From Ascidiaceihabitans donghaensis (GTDB lineage: Bacteria > Pseudomonadota > Alphaproteobacteria > Rhodobacterales > Rhodobacteraceae): a DNA stretch of 64,000 bases. This document shows positions 28,198 through 37,138 of the stretch, piece by piece. The stretch spans positions 1,860,001 to 1,924,000 of the forward strand of contig NZ_OMOR01000001.1 in assembly GCF_900302465.1 (NCBI RefSeq), given 5' to 3'. Position 1 is the first letter of the stretch; the number at the start of each line of letters is the position of its first letter. The notes beneath the pieces are model-generated. The model searched no databases and was not told the DNA's origin. It saw only the letters and a program-made list of their open reading frames with translations. Position numbers and translations under genes: made by a program.

Positions 28198-29477
28198 TGG
28201 CGGCCCCTGCACAACAAACCACAAGCACCGAGGCGCGGCTTGCCACGTTGACCTTGCCGAAGGGTGGATGGTCAGACGCTGCGCGCACGGATGCTTTGGC
28301 GCGGGTTCAGTCCATGGGGCTGCCCGGGCGGCGCGACGAATACTGGAAGTACACGCGCCCCGACACGCTTGTTCAGGCTGATGTTGTACCTGCGGCTGTC
28401 TTTCACACCGATGAAACACCCGTTTTTGCAGACATGGACAGCTTGAAAATCGTCTTTGTAGACGGCGTTTTTGATGCGGACGCCTCTGACGACTTTGCCC
28501 TTGAGGGGCTAACAATTGAACGGCTGGCCGAAGCACGCGCAGACATTCACTGGGCGCGTGATCTTTATGGAACGTTGGAAGCCAACGGGCAGAAACCTGT
28601 GGAGCGTCCTTTGGCTGCTTTGAACACAGCTTTTGCAAGCGATGGTGTGTTGATCCATGTTACAGGACAGGTCGATAAGCCTATCGCATTGGTATATTTG
28701 CACAAATTGGAAAACTCGGATGCGATTTTGCACCATGTTGTGAAAGTGGACGCAGGGGCCAGCGTGACCGTTTTGGAAAATGGTCCAGCGGCTGCACGGT
28801 TCAACAAAGTGATGGAAGTGGACGTCGCAGACCGTGCTGCCTTTCATCATGTGCGCGCGCAGGGCCGCGACCATGAACGCCGTGCGGCCACGCATATTTT
28901 TGCCCGTCTCGGATCGGAAAGCACGTTCAAATCGTTCACCTTGACCGCCAACGGTGTGATGACGCGCAATGAATGCATTATCGAGCTGAACGGTGATGAT
29001 GCTAACGCAACAGTCGCCGGTGCATGTGTCGGGGACGGCGATTTCCACCACGATGACACGGTGTTTATCACCCACGACGCAGTGAATTGCGAAAGCCGCC
29101 AGGTGTTCAAGAAAGTGCTGCGCAATGGCGCCACCGGCGTTTTTCAGGGCAAGATTTTGGTTAAAGAAGGTGCCCAGAAAACCGATGGCTACCAGATCAG
29201 CCAATCGCTGCTTCTGGACGGGGACAGCCAGTTTCTGGCCAAACCAGAGCTTGAGATTTATGCCGACGACGTGGCGTGTTCGCACGGATCAACGTCTGGT
29301 GCGATTGATGAGACAGCTTTGTTTTACCTGCGATCACGCGGTGTACCCCAAGCCGAAGCTACCGATCTGTTGACGTTGTCCTTTCTGGCTGAGGCCGTCG
29401 AGGAAATCGAAAACGAAGCCTTGCGCGAAGAAATCAACGGCCGTCTTGCCTCCTGGCTGGAGCGTCGTCGCAGCTGA
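28197..29477 (+). CDS. sufD: Fe-S assembly protein SufD
   Basis: A 426-aa SufD, paralogous to SufB. The N-terminal LPGRRDEYWKYTRPD is the typical SufD WKYT segment, and the C-terminal half has KTDGYQISQSLLLDGDSQ, CSHGSTSGAIDETALFYLRS and the SufB/D-type end. It pairs with SufB in the SufBC2D complex. One-base overlaps with sufC upstream and with the YIP1 gene downstream indicate one transcript. Confidence 0.95.
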   Translation: MAAPAQQTTSTEARLATLTLPKGGWSDAARTDALARVQSMGLPGRRDEYWKYTRPDTLVQADVVPAAVFHTDETPVFADMDSLKIVFVDGVFDADASDDFALEGLTIERLAEARADIHWARDLYGTLEANGQKPVERPLAALNTAFASDGVLIHVTGQVDKPIALVYLHKLENSDAILHHVVKVDAGASVTVLENGPAAARFNKVMEVDVADRAAFHHVRAQGRDHERRAATHIFARLGSESTFKSFTLTANGVMTRNECIIELNGDDANATVAGACVGDGDFHHDDTVFITHDAVNCESRQVFKKVLRNGATGVFQGKILVKEGAQKTDGYQISQSLLLDGDSQFLAKPELEIYADDVACSHGSTSGAIDETALFYLRSRGVPQAEATDLLTLSFLAEAVEEIENEALREEINGRLASWLERRRS

Positions 29478-29965
29478 TGGGTGTCAGCACCAATATCGTC
29501 GCAACCTACAAAGGGCCCGCGCGTGTTGTGCGTGGGCTTTTGGCGATGGGACCCCGTGAAGACAGGGCGCTTGCCTATTTGATGGCAGCCTGCGTGATCA
29601 CCTTTATTGCGCAACTGCCCCGTTTGGCGAGACAGGCCCATATCGAAGGGCTTGAACTGAATATGCTGCTTGGCGCATCGCTAATGGCTTGGGTCTTTAT
29701 TGCCCCTTTGATGCTATATATTCTGGCGGGGCTTGCCCGTGGTGTTGGCATGGTTTTGCGCGGCAACGGCACAGGGTACGGTGCGCGACTGGCGCTGTTT
29801 TGGGCGATGCTTGCGACCAGCCCTTTGTTGCTGCTGCATGGGCTTGTTGCAGGATTTATCGGACCGGGTCTTGAGCTGCAAATCGTTGGATTGATTTGGT
29901 TTTTATGCTTTGCATGGTTCTGGATCGCAGGCAGCATCGCACAGGAGCGGCGCAATGTTGAATGA
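29477..29965 (+). CDS. YIP1-family membrane protein (first of two)
   Basis: A 162-aa integral membrane protein with about four helices (LMAACVITFIAQL, LMAWVFIAPLMLYILAGLA, ALFWAMLATSPLLLLHGLV, IVGLIWFLCFAWFWIAGSI). The layout is that of bacterial YIP1-domain proteins, for which no molecular function is known. It starts on the last base of sufD and overlaps its neighbour, which looks like a diverged paralogue. Confidence 0.75.
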   Translation: MGVSTNIVATYKGPARVVRGLLAMGPREDRALAYLMAACVITFIAQLPRLARQAHIEGLELNMLLGASLMAWVFIAPLMLYILAGLARGVGMVLRGNGTGYGARLALFWAMLATSPLLLLHGLVAGFIGPGLELQIVGLIWFLCFAWFWIAGSIAQERRNVE

Positions 29966-30560
29966 TGTGAATTGGGGGGCTTTGGTTGCACAAAGCCTGC
30001 GCAGACCTGCGCAAGCGGCACAGGTCGTTCTGTCATGGGATTTGCCACGCGATGCCCTTTGGACGGCGATGGCGCTGGTCACCTTGTGCAACGCCGTTTT
30101 GATGTATGTGACCAACATTGTCACACCCCCTTTGCCGCCTGAATTGGCAGCGCAAGCCATCCCGTTTCCAGCGTGGATGTTCAGCCCGCTGACGGCTTTT
30201 GTATTTTTGGCCGGATCATTGGTGGTCACGGTGCATGTTCTGCACTGGTTAAGCTCGATGTTGGGCGGGCCTGGTGGGCTAAACGAGATGTTGGCATTGT
30301 TGACGTGGCTGCAGGCATTGCGTGCCGTGGCCCAGTTTGTGCTTTTGTTTCTGCTGATCGCGGTGCCCGGGCTTGCGGGGTTGTTTGCCCTTGCCGTAGC
30401 CGTCATGAGCCTGTGGTTGCTGGTTGTTTTTGTGAACGAAGCCTCCGGTTTGCAATCCAAATTCAAAGCGGTTGGCGTTTTGCTGACTGCAGCTGTGGGC
30501 ATCATTGTGGGCCTGAGTTTTCTAATCACACTGACCGGCTTTGCCGCGATAGGGGTGTAG
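29955..30560 (+). CDS. YIP1-family membrane protein (second of two)
   Basis: About 201 aa with five hydrophobic segments, resembling the preceding gene in length and helix pattern. ATG 29955 has AGGAG at 29943-29947 and overlaps the stop of the first gene by 11 bases; the longer frame from 29910 lacks a site. It ends four bases before sufS. The pair may act together in the membrane, but the sequence gives no substrate or partner. Confidence 0.75.
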   Translation: MLNDVNWGALVAQSLRRPAQAAQVVLSWDLPRDALWTAMALVTLCNAVLMYVTNIVTPPLPPELAAQAIPFPAWMFSPLTAFVFLAGSLVVTVHVLHWLSSMLGGPGGLNEMLALLTWLQALRAVAQFVLLFLLIAVPGLAGLFALAVAVMSLWLLVVFVNEASGLQSKFKAVGVLLTAAVGIIVGLSFLITLTGFAAIGV

Positions 30561-30564
30561 TTTC

Positions 30565-31785
30565 ATGTATGATGTGAACGCAATTCGTGCCGATTTTCCG
30601 ATTTTGTCGCGTGAAGTGAACGGCAAACCATTGGTGTATCTCGACAATGGTGCCTCTGCGCAAAAACCGCAGGTCGTTATTGACGCCATCACGCGCGCCT
30701 ATTCCCAAGAATACGCCAATGTGCACCGTGGTCTGCATTTTCTGTCAAACCTTGCGACCGACAACTACGAAGGTGTCCGCGCCAAGATCGCACGGTTCCT
30801 GAACGCCAAATCCGAAGACGAAATCGTATTTAATTCGGGCACCACCGAAGGCATCAATATGGTGGCTTACAGCTGGGCTATGCCAAACATGAAAGCCGGC
30901 GACGAAATTATCCTGTCGGTCATGGAACACCACGCCAATATCGTCCCATGGCATTTTTTGCGTGAACGCATGGGGGTGGTTTTGAAGTGGGTGGATGTGG
31001 ACAGCACCGGCGCGTTAGACCCGCAAGCGGTTCTGGATGCGATCACCGACAAGACAAAATTGATCGCGGTCACCCATATGTCCAACGTGCTTGGGACCAA
31101 AGTTGATGTGAAATCCATCTGCACGGGTGCACGCGAAAAAGGCGTGGCCGTTTTGGTCGATGGATCGCAAGCGGCGGTACATTTGCCGGTGGATGTGCAG
31201 GACATTGGCGCGGATTTCTACGCCATTACGGGGCACAAGCTATATGGGCCGTCCGGATCCGGTGCCATCCATATCAAGCCCGAACGTTTCGCTGAAATGC
31301 GCCCGTTCATCGGCGGGGGCGATATGATCCGCGAAGTCGCAAAAGACGGTGTAATCTACAATGATGCGCCGATGAAATTCGAAGCAGGCACACCCGGCAT
31401 TGTGCAGATGATCGGGCTTGGCGTTGCCGTTGATTACATGATGGGGCACGGCATGGATGCGATTGCGGCCCATGAAGACAGCTTGCGCGACTATGCGGTG
31501 GCAAAGCTGAACGGGTTAAATTGGGTTCAAGTGCAGGGCACAACCCCCGACAAAGGCGCAATTTTTTCCTTTACAATTGACGGTGCCGCACACGCGCATG
31601 ACATCTCGACGATCCTCGACAAACGGGGCGTGGCCGTGCGCGCGGGTCAGCATTGCACTGGACCACTGATGGAGCACATGGGGCTTAACGCGACCTGCCG
31701 CGCGTCCTTTGGGATGTACAACACAACCGATGAAGTCGATGTTTGGCTTGATGCACTGGAGCTGGCCCACGAGCTATTTGCTTGA
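30565..31785 (+). CDS. sufS: Cysteine desulfurase SufS
   Basis: A 406-aa class II desulfurase. VYLDNGASAQKPQ at the start, the PLP lysine in ITGHKLYGPSG, the segment FIGGGDMI, and the active-site Cys in RAGQHCTGPLM mark SufS. It hands sulfur to SufE or SufU-type acceptors; neither is encoded in this window. It closes the suf cluster and its last 12 bases overlap the end of the convergent M48 gene. Confidence 0.95.
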   Translation: MYDVNAIRADFPILSREVNGKPLVYLDNGASAQKPQVVIDAITRAYSQEYANVHRGLHFLSNLATDNYEGVRAKIARFLNAKSEDEIVFNSGTTEGINMVAYSWAMPNMKAGDEIILSVMEHHANIVPWHFLRERMGVVLKWVDVDSTGALDPQAVLDAITDKTKLIAVTHMSNVLGTKVDVKSICTGAREKGVAVLVDGSQAAVHLPVDVQDIGADFYAITGHKLYGPSGSGAIHIKPERFAEMRPFIGGGDMIREVAKDGVIYNDAPMKFEAGTPGIVQMIGLGVAVDYMMGHGMDAIAAHEDSLRDYAVAKLNGLNWVQVQGTTPDKGAIFSFTIDGAAHAHDISTILDKRGVAVRAGQHCTGPLMEHMGLNATCRASFGMYNTTDEVDVWLDALELAHELFA

Positions 31786-32472
31786 GGGCAGCGCTTTCCA
31801 GCGATCTTCCATTTTGCGCAAAGCGGCAATGCGTTCATGCGTTTTGGGGTGGCTTAGAAACCATGCCGGCGCGGCCCCTGCGTTGGACTGTGTCAGCGCA
31901 TCAAGCTTTTCAAACAACGAAATCTGGCCTTCAATGCCGATCCCTGATTTTGTAAGCAATGCTGCCGCATAAGCATCGGCTTCAAATTCATCATTGCGCG
32001 ACAGTTTTGCCATAAACAGGTTCATCAACGCCCCGGCCAACCATGGGCCAATGCCGGGCAGAAAACGCCCTAAAATCATCGCAAGCGCCGTGCGCATCGC
32101 GTTTTGCCCTGAAAAGTCGATCATGCGCCGCCGTGTGTGGCCCAAAGCGACATGGCCCAATTCATGCGCAATCACACTGGCCAGTTCGTCCGCCGACACA
32201 TCTCCGTTTTTGAACCTTTTGTAGAACCCGCGTGTGATAAAGATGCGCCCGTCGGGGGCAGCCAGTCCGTTGATTGGATCGATTTCGTAGATATGTACCT
32301 TGATACGTGGCAGCTCTAGTGCCGCGGCCATCTGGTCACACAAATGGCGCAACATCGGGTCCGCCAGTTCGGTAGACTTCGCATCAAGCTCTTTGGCGGT
32401 GCGCCACGCGGAAAAGCGGTACATCGCAATGCCGTAGGCCAAGGCGATCAGGATGGGTGCAAATTTTATCAT
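31774..32472 (-). CDS. M48-family zinc metalloprotease
   Basis: A 232-aa membrane-anchored protease. An N-terminal helix (FAPILIALAYGIAMYRF) is followed by the catalytic SVIAHELGHVALGH zinc motif and the downstream NDEFEADAYAA Glu ligand segment. Resembles HtpX/loiP-like short M48 proteins that clear damaged membrane or periplasmic proteins. ATG 32472 is chosen because the longer frame (to 32559) would run into the P450 gene. It follows the P450 gene with a gap of about 40 bases. Confidence 0.88.
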   Translation of the reverse strand: MIKFAPILIALAYGIAMYRFSAWRTAKELDAKSTELADPMLRHLCDQMAAALELPRIKVHIYEIDPINGLAAPDGRIFITRGFYKRFKNGDVSADELASVIAHELGHVALGHTRRRMIDFSGQNAMRTALAMILGRFLPGIGPWLAGALMNLFMAKLSRNDEFEADAYAAALLTKSGIGIEGQISLFEKLDALTQSNAGAAPAWFLSHPKTHERIAALRKMEDRWKALPSSK

Positions 32473-32512
32473 GTTAAAGATATGGGGCGGGCAGGGCCGT
32501 TCGGCAAGCGAA

Positions 32513-33676
32513 TTAACCGTCCTCGCCATTCCACGCCACTGGCACCCGCAAAGGCCCACGAAACGCCCACCCTGAAAACGGCACGTCGCCGGTCAGGTGT
32601 AAGCCGTTCAGGTGCTTAAAGGCCAACGGCAAAGCAATATCCGCGATAATACATCGGGCGGCTGCAGCGCCTGCGCAAAAATGCGGACCTGCGCCAAAAC
32701 TGATGGCGGCTTGCGTGTTGCGTGTGACGTCGAACTGGTCCGGCTTTTCGAAATGTGCTGCATCACGGCAAGCGGACCCGAACATAAAAAACACGCGGTC
32801 ACCCGGGGCAAAGGATATTCCATCGATGCAATCGTGTTGGGCGACCTCTCGTGGTGACATGCCTATGGGCGCCATCCAGCGTGCGTATTCGGAAAATGCA
32901 TCCGCATATGTCGCGTGGCCGTCTCGGACCGCGTCCAAACTGTCCGGGTGGGTCAGCAACGCCCAAATCGTGCCTGCAATCGCGTCGCGCGGTTCGTTTT
33001 GCCCGCCCGAAATGATCAATTTGATGTTTGCGCGAATGCTGTCCATCGGCAACCCTGCATCCTTCATCACAGCCAGTGCGGACATAGGTGTGGGGGTGCT
33101 AAGGTTCCGGTCAATATACGCATCAATCAGGGCCGTGGCCGCATGGCAGCGGTTTTCAATGTCTTGGATGCCAGCGTAGTTGGCACAGCCGTCGATCATC
33201 GCTTGGCTCACGCTGTCCATTTCGATCTCTGACATATCAACAAGCCCCGTTATCGCTTTCAAAGCCACTGCCGAGACGGGCATCGCGTAATCCGCGACCA
33301 AATCGCATGATCCGCGCGGTTTCAGGGCTTCGATGTGGGCCAAAGCAGCGCGTTCGAATATCGGTTTCCAGTGGGTGGTAACAGTGCGCGGGGAAAGTGC
33401 GGGAAACACTGCCTTGCGTTCTGCCATATGCGCGTCCGCATCTTTGCGCATCATGTTTTCGCCCATCAAGGTGGTCATCAACCCGCCCGGTTGGCGTGAG
33501 GAAAACACCTTTGTCCGCTTTTCATGCAGATGGATGTCATCGCGGCACGTAAACAAAGTGGCCCCCAATTGCGGCACCCAAGCGATTGGGGCTTTTGCAC
33601 GCATCTGTGCCAATTGGGGGTAGGGATCGGCTGCAAATGCAGCCAGATCAATATCGAAATGTGGGGCGCTGGACAT
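32513..33676 (-). CDS. Cytochrome P450
   Basis: A 387-aa soluble bacterial P450. The haem-thiolate motif is FGAGPHFCAG with Cys334; the K-helix ExxR is EYAR (264-267). The I-helix reads SGGQNEPRDAI instead of the usual A-G-x-(D/E)-T, so the conserved oxygen-activating Thr is absent at the standard place; this variant occurs in some bacterial P450 groups. Substrate unknown, and no ferredoxin partner is adjacent. It lies downstream of trpE on the same strand. Confidence 0.93.
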   Translation of the reverse strand: MSSAPHFDIDLAAFAADPYPQLAQMRAKAPIAWVPQLGATLFTCRDDIHLHEKRTKVFSSRQPGGLMTTLMGENMMRKDADAHMAERKAVFPALSPRTVTTHWKPIFERAALAHIEALKPRGSCDLVADYAMPVSAVALKAITGLVDMSEIEMDSVSQAMIDGCANYAGIQDIENRCHAATALIDAYIDRNLSTPTPMSALAVMKDAGLPMDSIRANIKLIISGGQNEPRDAIAGTIWALLTHPDSLDAVRDGHATYADAFSEYARWMAPIGMSPREVAQHDCIDGISFAPGDRVFFMFGSACRDAAHFEKPDQFDVTRNTQAAISFGAGPHFCAGAAAARCIIADIALPLAFKHLNGLHLTGDVPFSGWAFRGPLRVPVAWNGEDG

Positions 33677-33700
33677 AAAACCAAAGCCTAGCGATGCCAG

Positions 33701-35209
33701 TTAGCTGTTGCCAGTCCCAAAACGGGCAGCATCTGCGGCAGCGCGGCGAATGGCACCGGATTTATGGATGGTTTCCATGAATTCTGCCTCGGGGTCACTG
33801 TCATAGACCACGCCGCCACCTGCCTGAATGTACAGCTTCTGATCCTGGACAACAGCCGTGCGCAGCGCGATGCACATGTCCATGTCGCCGCCTGCGCTGA
33901 AGTACCCGACGCCACCGCCGTAGATACCGCGCTTTTCGGGTTCCAGTTCGTCAATAATCTCCATTGCGCGGACTTTAGGAGCACCTGATACCGTGCCCGC
34001 AGGCATACCGGCAAAGAAGGCGTCCAACGCATCGCAGCCGTCTTTCAATTCACCCACCACATTCGAGACGATGTGCATGACATGGCTGTAGCGTTCGACG
34101 ATGAATTCTTCGGTCGGGCGCACAGTGCCGATCTTGGCCACGCGACCCACGTCATTGCGGCCCAAATCCAGCAGCATCAAATGTTCTGCCAGCTCTTTTT
34201 CGTCGGCCAGCAGATCGGCTTCCAATGCGTTGTCTTCTTCAGGCGTGGCGCCGCGTTTGCGGGTGCCTGCGATGGGGCGAATGGTGACTTCGTTGCCAAA
34301 GACACGCACCAGAATTTCCGGGGACGCCCCCACAACCTGAAAACCGCCAAAGTTGAAATAGAACATAAAAGGCGACGGATTGGTGCGGCGCAAAGACCTG
34401 TAAAGCGAAAAGGGGGGCTGGCGGAAGTCTTGTGTCCAGCGCTGTGAAGGCACGCATTGGAAAATGTCGCCGGCGCGGATGTAATCCTTGGCTTTTTCCA
34501 CGGCAGATTTGTAACCGTCGCGGGTAAAGTTGCTGACAGGTTCGAAATCTGCGCCCTCATCCCCCAGATTGCGGGTTTCGGTGGGCATGGCGCGTTCCAG
34601 ATCACGCACGGCATCCATGACGCGTTCAGCTGCCTGTGCATAGGCCGCGCGTGCGGATTGGCCATCGCTGACCCACGCTGGGGACACAACCGTCACCTCG
34701 CCTTTGACACCATCCAGAACAGCAATCACGGAAGGGCGCAGCATTAAAGCATCCGGGACCCCCAGAACATCCGTGTTCACGTTTGGTAGATGTTCGACCA
34801 ACCGGATCATGTCGTACCCAAGATACCCGAACAGACCCGCGGCGGCTTGGGGCATGTCATCGGGAAGGTCAATTTTGCTTTCCGCGATCAGCGCGCGCAG
34901 AACGTCCAAAGGATTGCCGGGTGCATCTTCAAAGGCTTCCGCGTCAAAGCGGGCCTGACGGTTGATAGCAGACGTGGTGCCATTGCAGCGCCAGACAAGG
35001 TCAGGTTTCATGCCAATAATAGAATACCGGCCGCGCACTTCGCCGCCTGTGACTGATTCCAATACAAAGGCGTCTTTTTGCGCCCCCGTCAGCTTCAGCA
35101 TCAAGGACACAGGCGTATCAAGGTCTGCCGCCAAACGGGTGTATACGATCTGGTGTTCACCTGCGTTGTAGCCCGCGGCGAAATCATCAAAACTTGGTGT
35201 CAAAGCCAT
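33701..35209 (-). CDS. trpE: Anthranilate synthase component I
   Basis: A 502-aa TrpE. The chorismate-binding C-terminal part shows SPEILVRVFGNEVTIRPIAG, DLGRNDVGRVAKIG, GELKDGCDALDAFFAGMPAG and GAPKVRAMEIIDELE. It makes anthranilate from chorismate with TrpG, which is not in the window. AAAGG precedes ATG 35209. A PpiD-like foldase gene lies 12 bases upstream on the same strand; downstream is a P450 rather than trpG. Confidence 0.96.
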   Translation of the reverse strand: MALTPSFDDFAAGYNAGEHQIVYTRLAADLDTPVSLMLKLTGAQKDAFVLESVTGGEVRGRYSIIGMKPDLVWRCNGTTSAINRQARFDAEAFEDAPGNPLDVLRALIAESKIDLPDDMPQAAAGLFGYLGYDMIRLVEHLPNVNTDVLGVPDALMLRPSVIAVLDGVKGEVTVVSPAWVSDGQSARAAYAQAAERVMDAVRDLERAMPTETRNLGDEGADFEPVSNFTRDGYKSAVEKAKDYIRAGDIFQCVPSQRWTQDFRQPPFSLYRSLRRTNPSPFMFYFNFGGFQVVGASPEILVRVFGNEVTIRPIAGTRKRGATPEEDNALEADLLADEKELAEHLMLLDLGRNDVGRVAKIGTVRPTEEFIVERYSHVMHIVSNVVGELKDGCDALDAFFAGMPAGTVSGAPKVRAMEIIDELEPEKRGIYGGGVGYFSAGGDMDMCIALRTAVVQDQKLYIQAGGGVVYDSDPEAEFMETIHKSGAIRRAAADAARFGTGNS

Positions 35210-35221
35210 GAAACTGGACCT

Positions 35222-37066
35222 TTAGGGGAAATTGACATGAACCGCTTGCAAGGCGCGTTGGTCGATGTACTGGCCCGCACGCAGCAAGGTGTCTTGGGCA
35301 AAAACATCAAACACGTCTTGCGCCAGTGACTGATTGATCTGGGCTGTAAGCTGCGCTTGAAGTTCCTGCGTTTCCGGATCGTCCGAAGCTGCTGAAACGG
35401 CATCCAAACGAACCAGAAGGACGGTGCCAAAGCTGTCGATCACGCGCAAATCACCTGTCTCCATTTCAAAGACCTCGGACATAAAGCTGGGGGGCGTGCC
35501 ACCCACAAAGCTGCTGCGTGTCTGGTCGACCTCTTGGGTGGCGTCCAAGCCCAATCCGGCGAAGTCTGTGCCAGCGGCAAGCTGCGGCACAAGGGCTTCG
35601 GCCTGTTCACGCAGGCGGTTTTCGGTTTGCGCGTTTTCCCAGTTGGCCTGAACCTGAGGCCGCACTTCGTCGAAGGGGGCGGGTTGTGCGGGAATTTCTT
35701 CTTCCAGACGGATGGCAAACACGCCGCCATCGTCCAAAGTTTCAATGGCTGGAAAATCGTCAACCGTCACCGCGCGGGCGGCTTCGGCAAAATCAACATA
35801 AGCGGCAATGCCGTCACCGCTGCCGTCGAACCAGTCCAATGTGCCCAATTCCATATCGGATTCTGCGGCAATCTCTTCCAACGTCGCACCACCCGCCAGA
35901 AGATCATCAAGATTTTCGGCTTCGGATGCGATGATGCGGCGCGCACGGTCTGATCCCAAAGCGTCACGCAATTCCAGCTGTGCGTCTTCAAAGGATGTGC
36001 TTTGTGCTGGCAGAACTCCGTTGACGCGGAACAAGGCCGGCCCAAGATCGGTGGCAAAGGGGCCAACCACATCGCCAGCCTCTGCCGTAAACACGGCTTC
36101 GCCTGCGTCGCCCAGTTCAAGACGTTGCACATCGCCCAGATCGATATCGGCCAGTTCCAGACCGCGTCCGTCGACCAAAGCTTCAAATGTCGTGCCGTTG
36201 ACTTCTAGTGCTGCAGCGGCCTGATCTGCGGCCTCCTGATCCAGAAACACCAGACGCTCGACCAGGCGGCGTTCGGGGGTGTTGTATTCGTCGATGCGCG
36301 TTTCATATTCAGCGCGCAGCTGGTCTTCGGGAATTTCGATTGTTGGAAGCAAGCTGTCAGGCGACAGATGCACGAAGGTCAGGCGTTTGATGTCGGGGCG
36401 CATGAAGTCTTGTGTGTTTTCATCGTAGTAGCTGCGCAGATCGTCAGAAGTGGCGGTCAGCAATGGCCCGTCCAGATCGTCTGCAGTCAAACGCGCCCAC
36501 GTAAAGTCGCGCTGTTCTGCGACGTAGCTGACGATGGTGTCAGCATAGGATTGTGGCATCACAACACCGCTCGATACGGAGCCTTGCAGAATGGTGCGTG
36601 CGGTTTCTTCGCGCAGGGTCGTTTCAAATTCGGATTCTGACAAGCCGCTGTTGCGCAGCGCAAAAGTGTAGCCTTCGCGGTCAAAGGACCCATCGACACC
36701 TTGAAATGTAGGAATTTGCAAAATCTGGTCACGCAGGTTTTCGTCACCGATCGACAGGCCGATGTTGGACGTCTCATTGTCCAAAGCGCGCTGCGTCACC
36801 AATCGGGACAAGACTGCTTGATCCAGCCCGATTTCGCGCACGCGCGTGAAAGGTAACGGCTCACCTGTACGGCGTTGGATATTCTGGATTTCGCGTCCCA
36901 GATCCCGTGCGTAGGTGTTCAGGTCAATGTTCTTGTCACCCACAGTGCCAAGCGTGCTGACGGTGCCAGTCAGATTGGTTGCCCCAAATCCACCCAAGCC
37001 CAAGATCAGCAGGCCCATCAATATCCACACTGCCGTCTTCGAAATGCTGTTGCCGCCTTTGGCCAT
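35222..37066 (-). CDS. Membrane-anchored peptidyl-prolyl isomerase (PpiD-like)
   Basis: A 614-aa SurA/PpiD-type folding factor. After KTAVWILMGLLILGLGGFG (single membrane anchor near residues 11-30) come a SurA_N-like helical domain and a region with parvulin-type folds, rich in acidic residues. It would assist proteins leaving the Sec channel on the periplasmic side. It is 12 bases upstream of trpE and probably co-transcribed with it. Catalytic PPIase residues were not clearly seen, so it may act mainly as a chaperone. Confidence 0.85.
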   Translation of the reverse strand: MAKGGNSISKTAVWILMGLLILGLGGFGATNLTGTVSTLGTVGDKNIDLNTYARDLGREIQNIQRRTGEPLPFTRVREIGLDQAVLSRLVTQRALDNETSNIGLSIGDENLRDQILQIPTFQGVDGSFDREGYTFALRNSGLSESEFETTLREETARTILQGSVSSGVVMPQSYADTIVSYVAEQRDFTWARLTADDLDGPLLTATSDDLRSYYDENTQDFMRPDIKRLTFVHLSPDSLLPTIEIPEDQLRAEYETRIDEYNTPERRLVERLVFLDQEAADQAAAALEVNGTTFEALVDGRGLELADIDLGDVQRLELGDAGEAVFTAEAGDVVGPFATDLGPALFRVNGVLPAQSTSFEDAQLELRDALGSDRARRIIASEAENLDDLLAGGATLEEIAAESDMELGTLDWFDGSGDGIAAYVDFAEAARAVTVDDFPAIETLDDGGVFAIRLEEEIPAQPAPFDEVRPQVQANWENAQTENRLREQAEALVPQLAAGTDFAGLGLDATQEVDQTRSSFVGGTPPSFMSEVFEMETGDLRVIDSFGTVLLVRLDAVSAASDDPETQELQAQLTAQINQSLAQDVFDVFAQDTLLRAGQYIDQRALQAVHVNFP

Positions 37067-37138
37067 GTTGCTCGCCTTTTTTGTATGTCTTGGGAATCGT
37101 TCTATGGGCCAAGTCCCAAGGTGGCAAGGGCGATCAGG

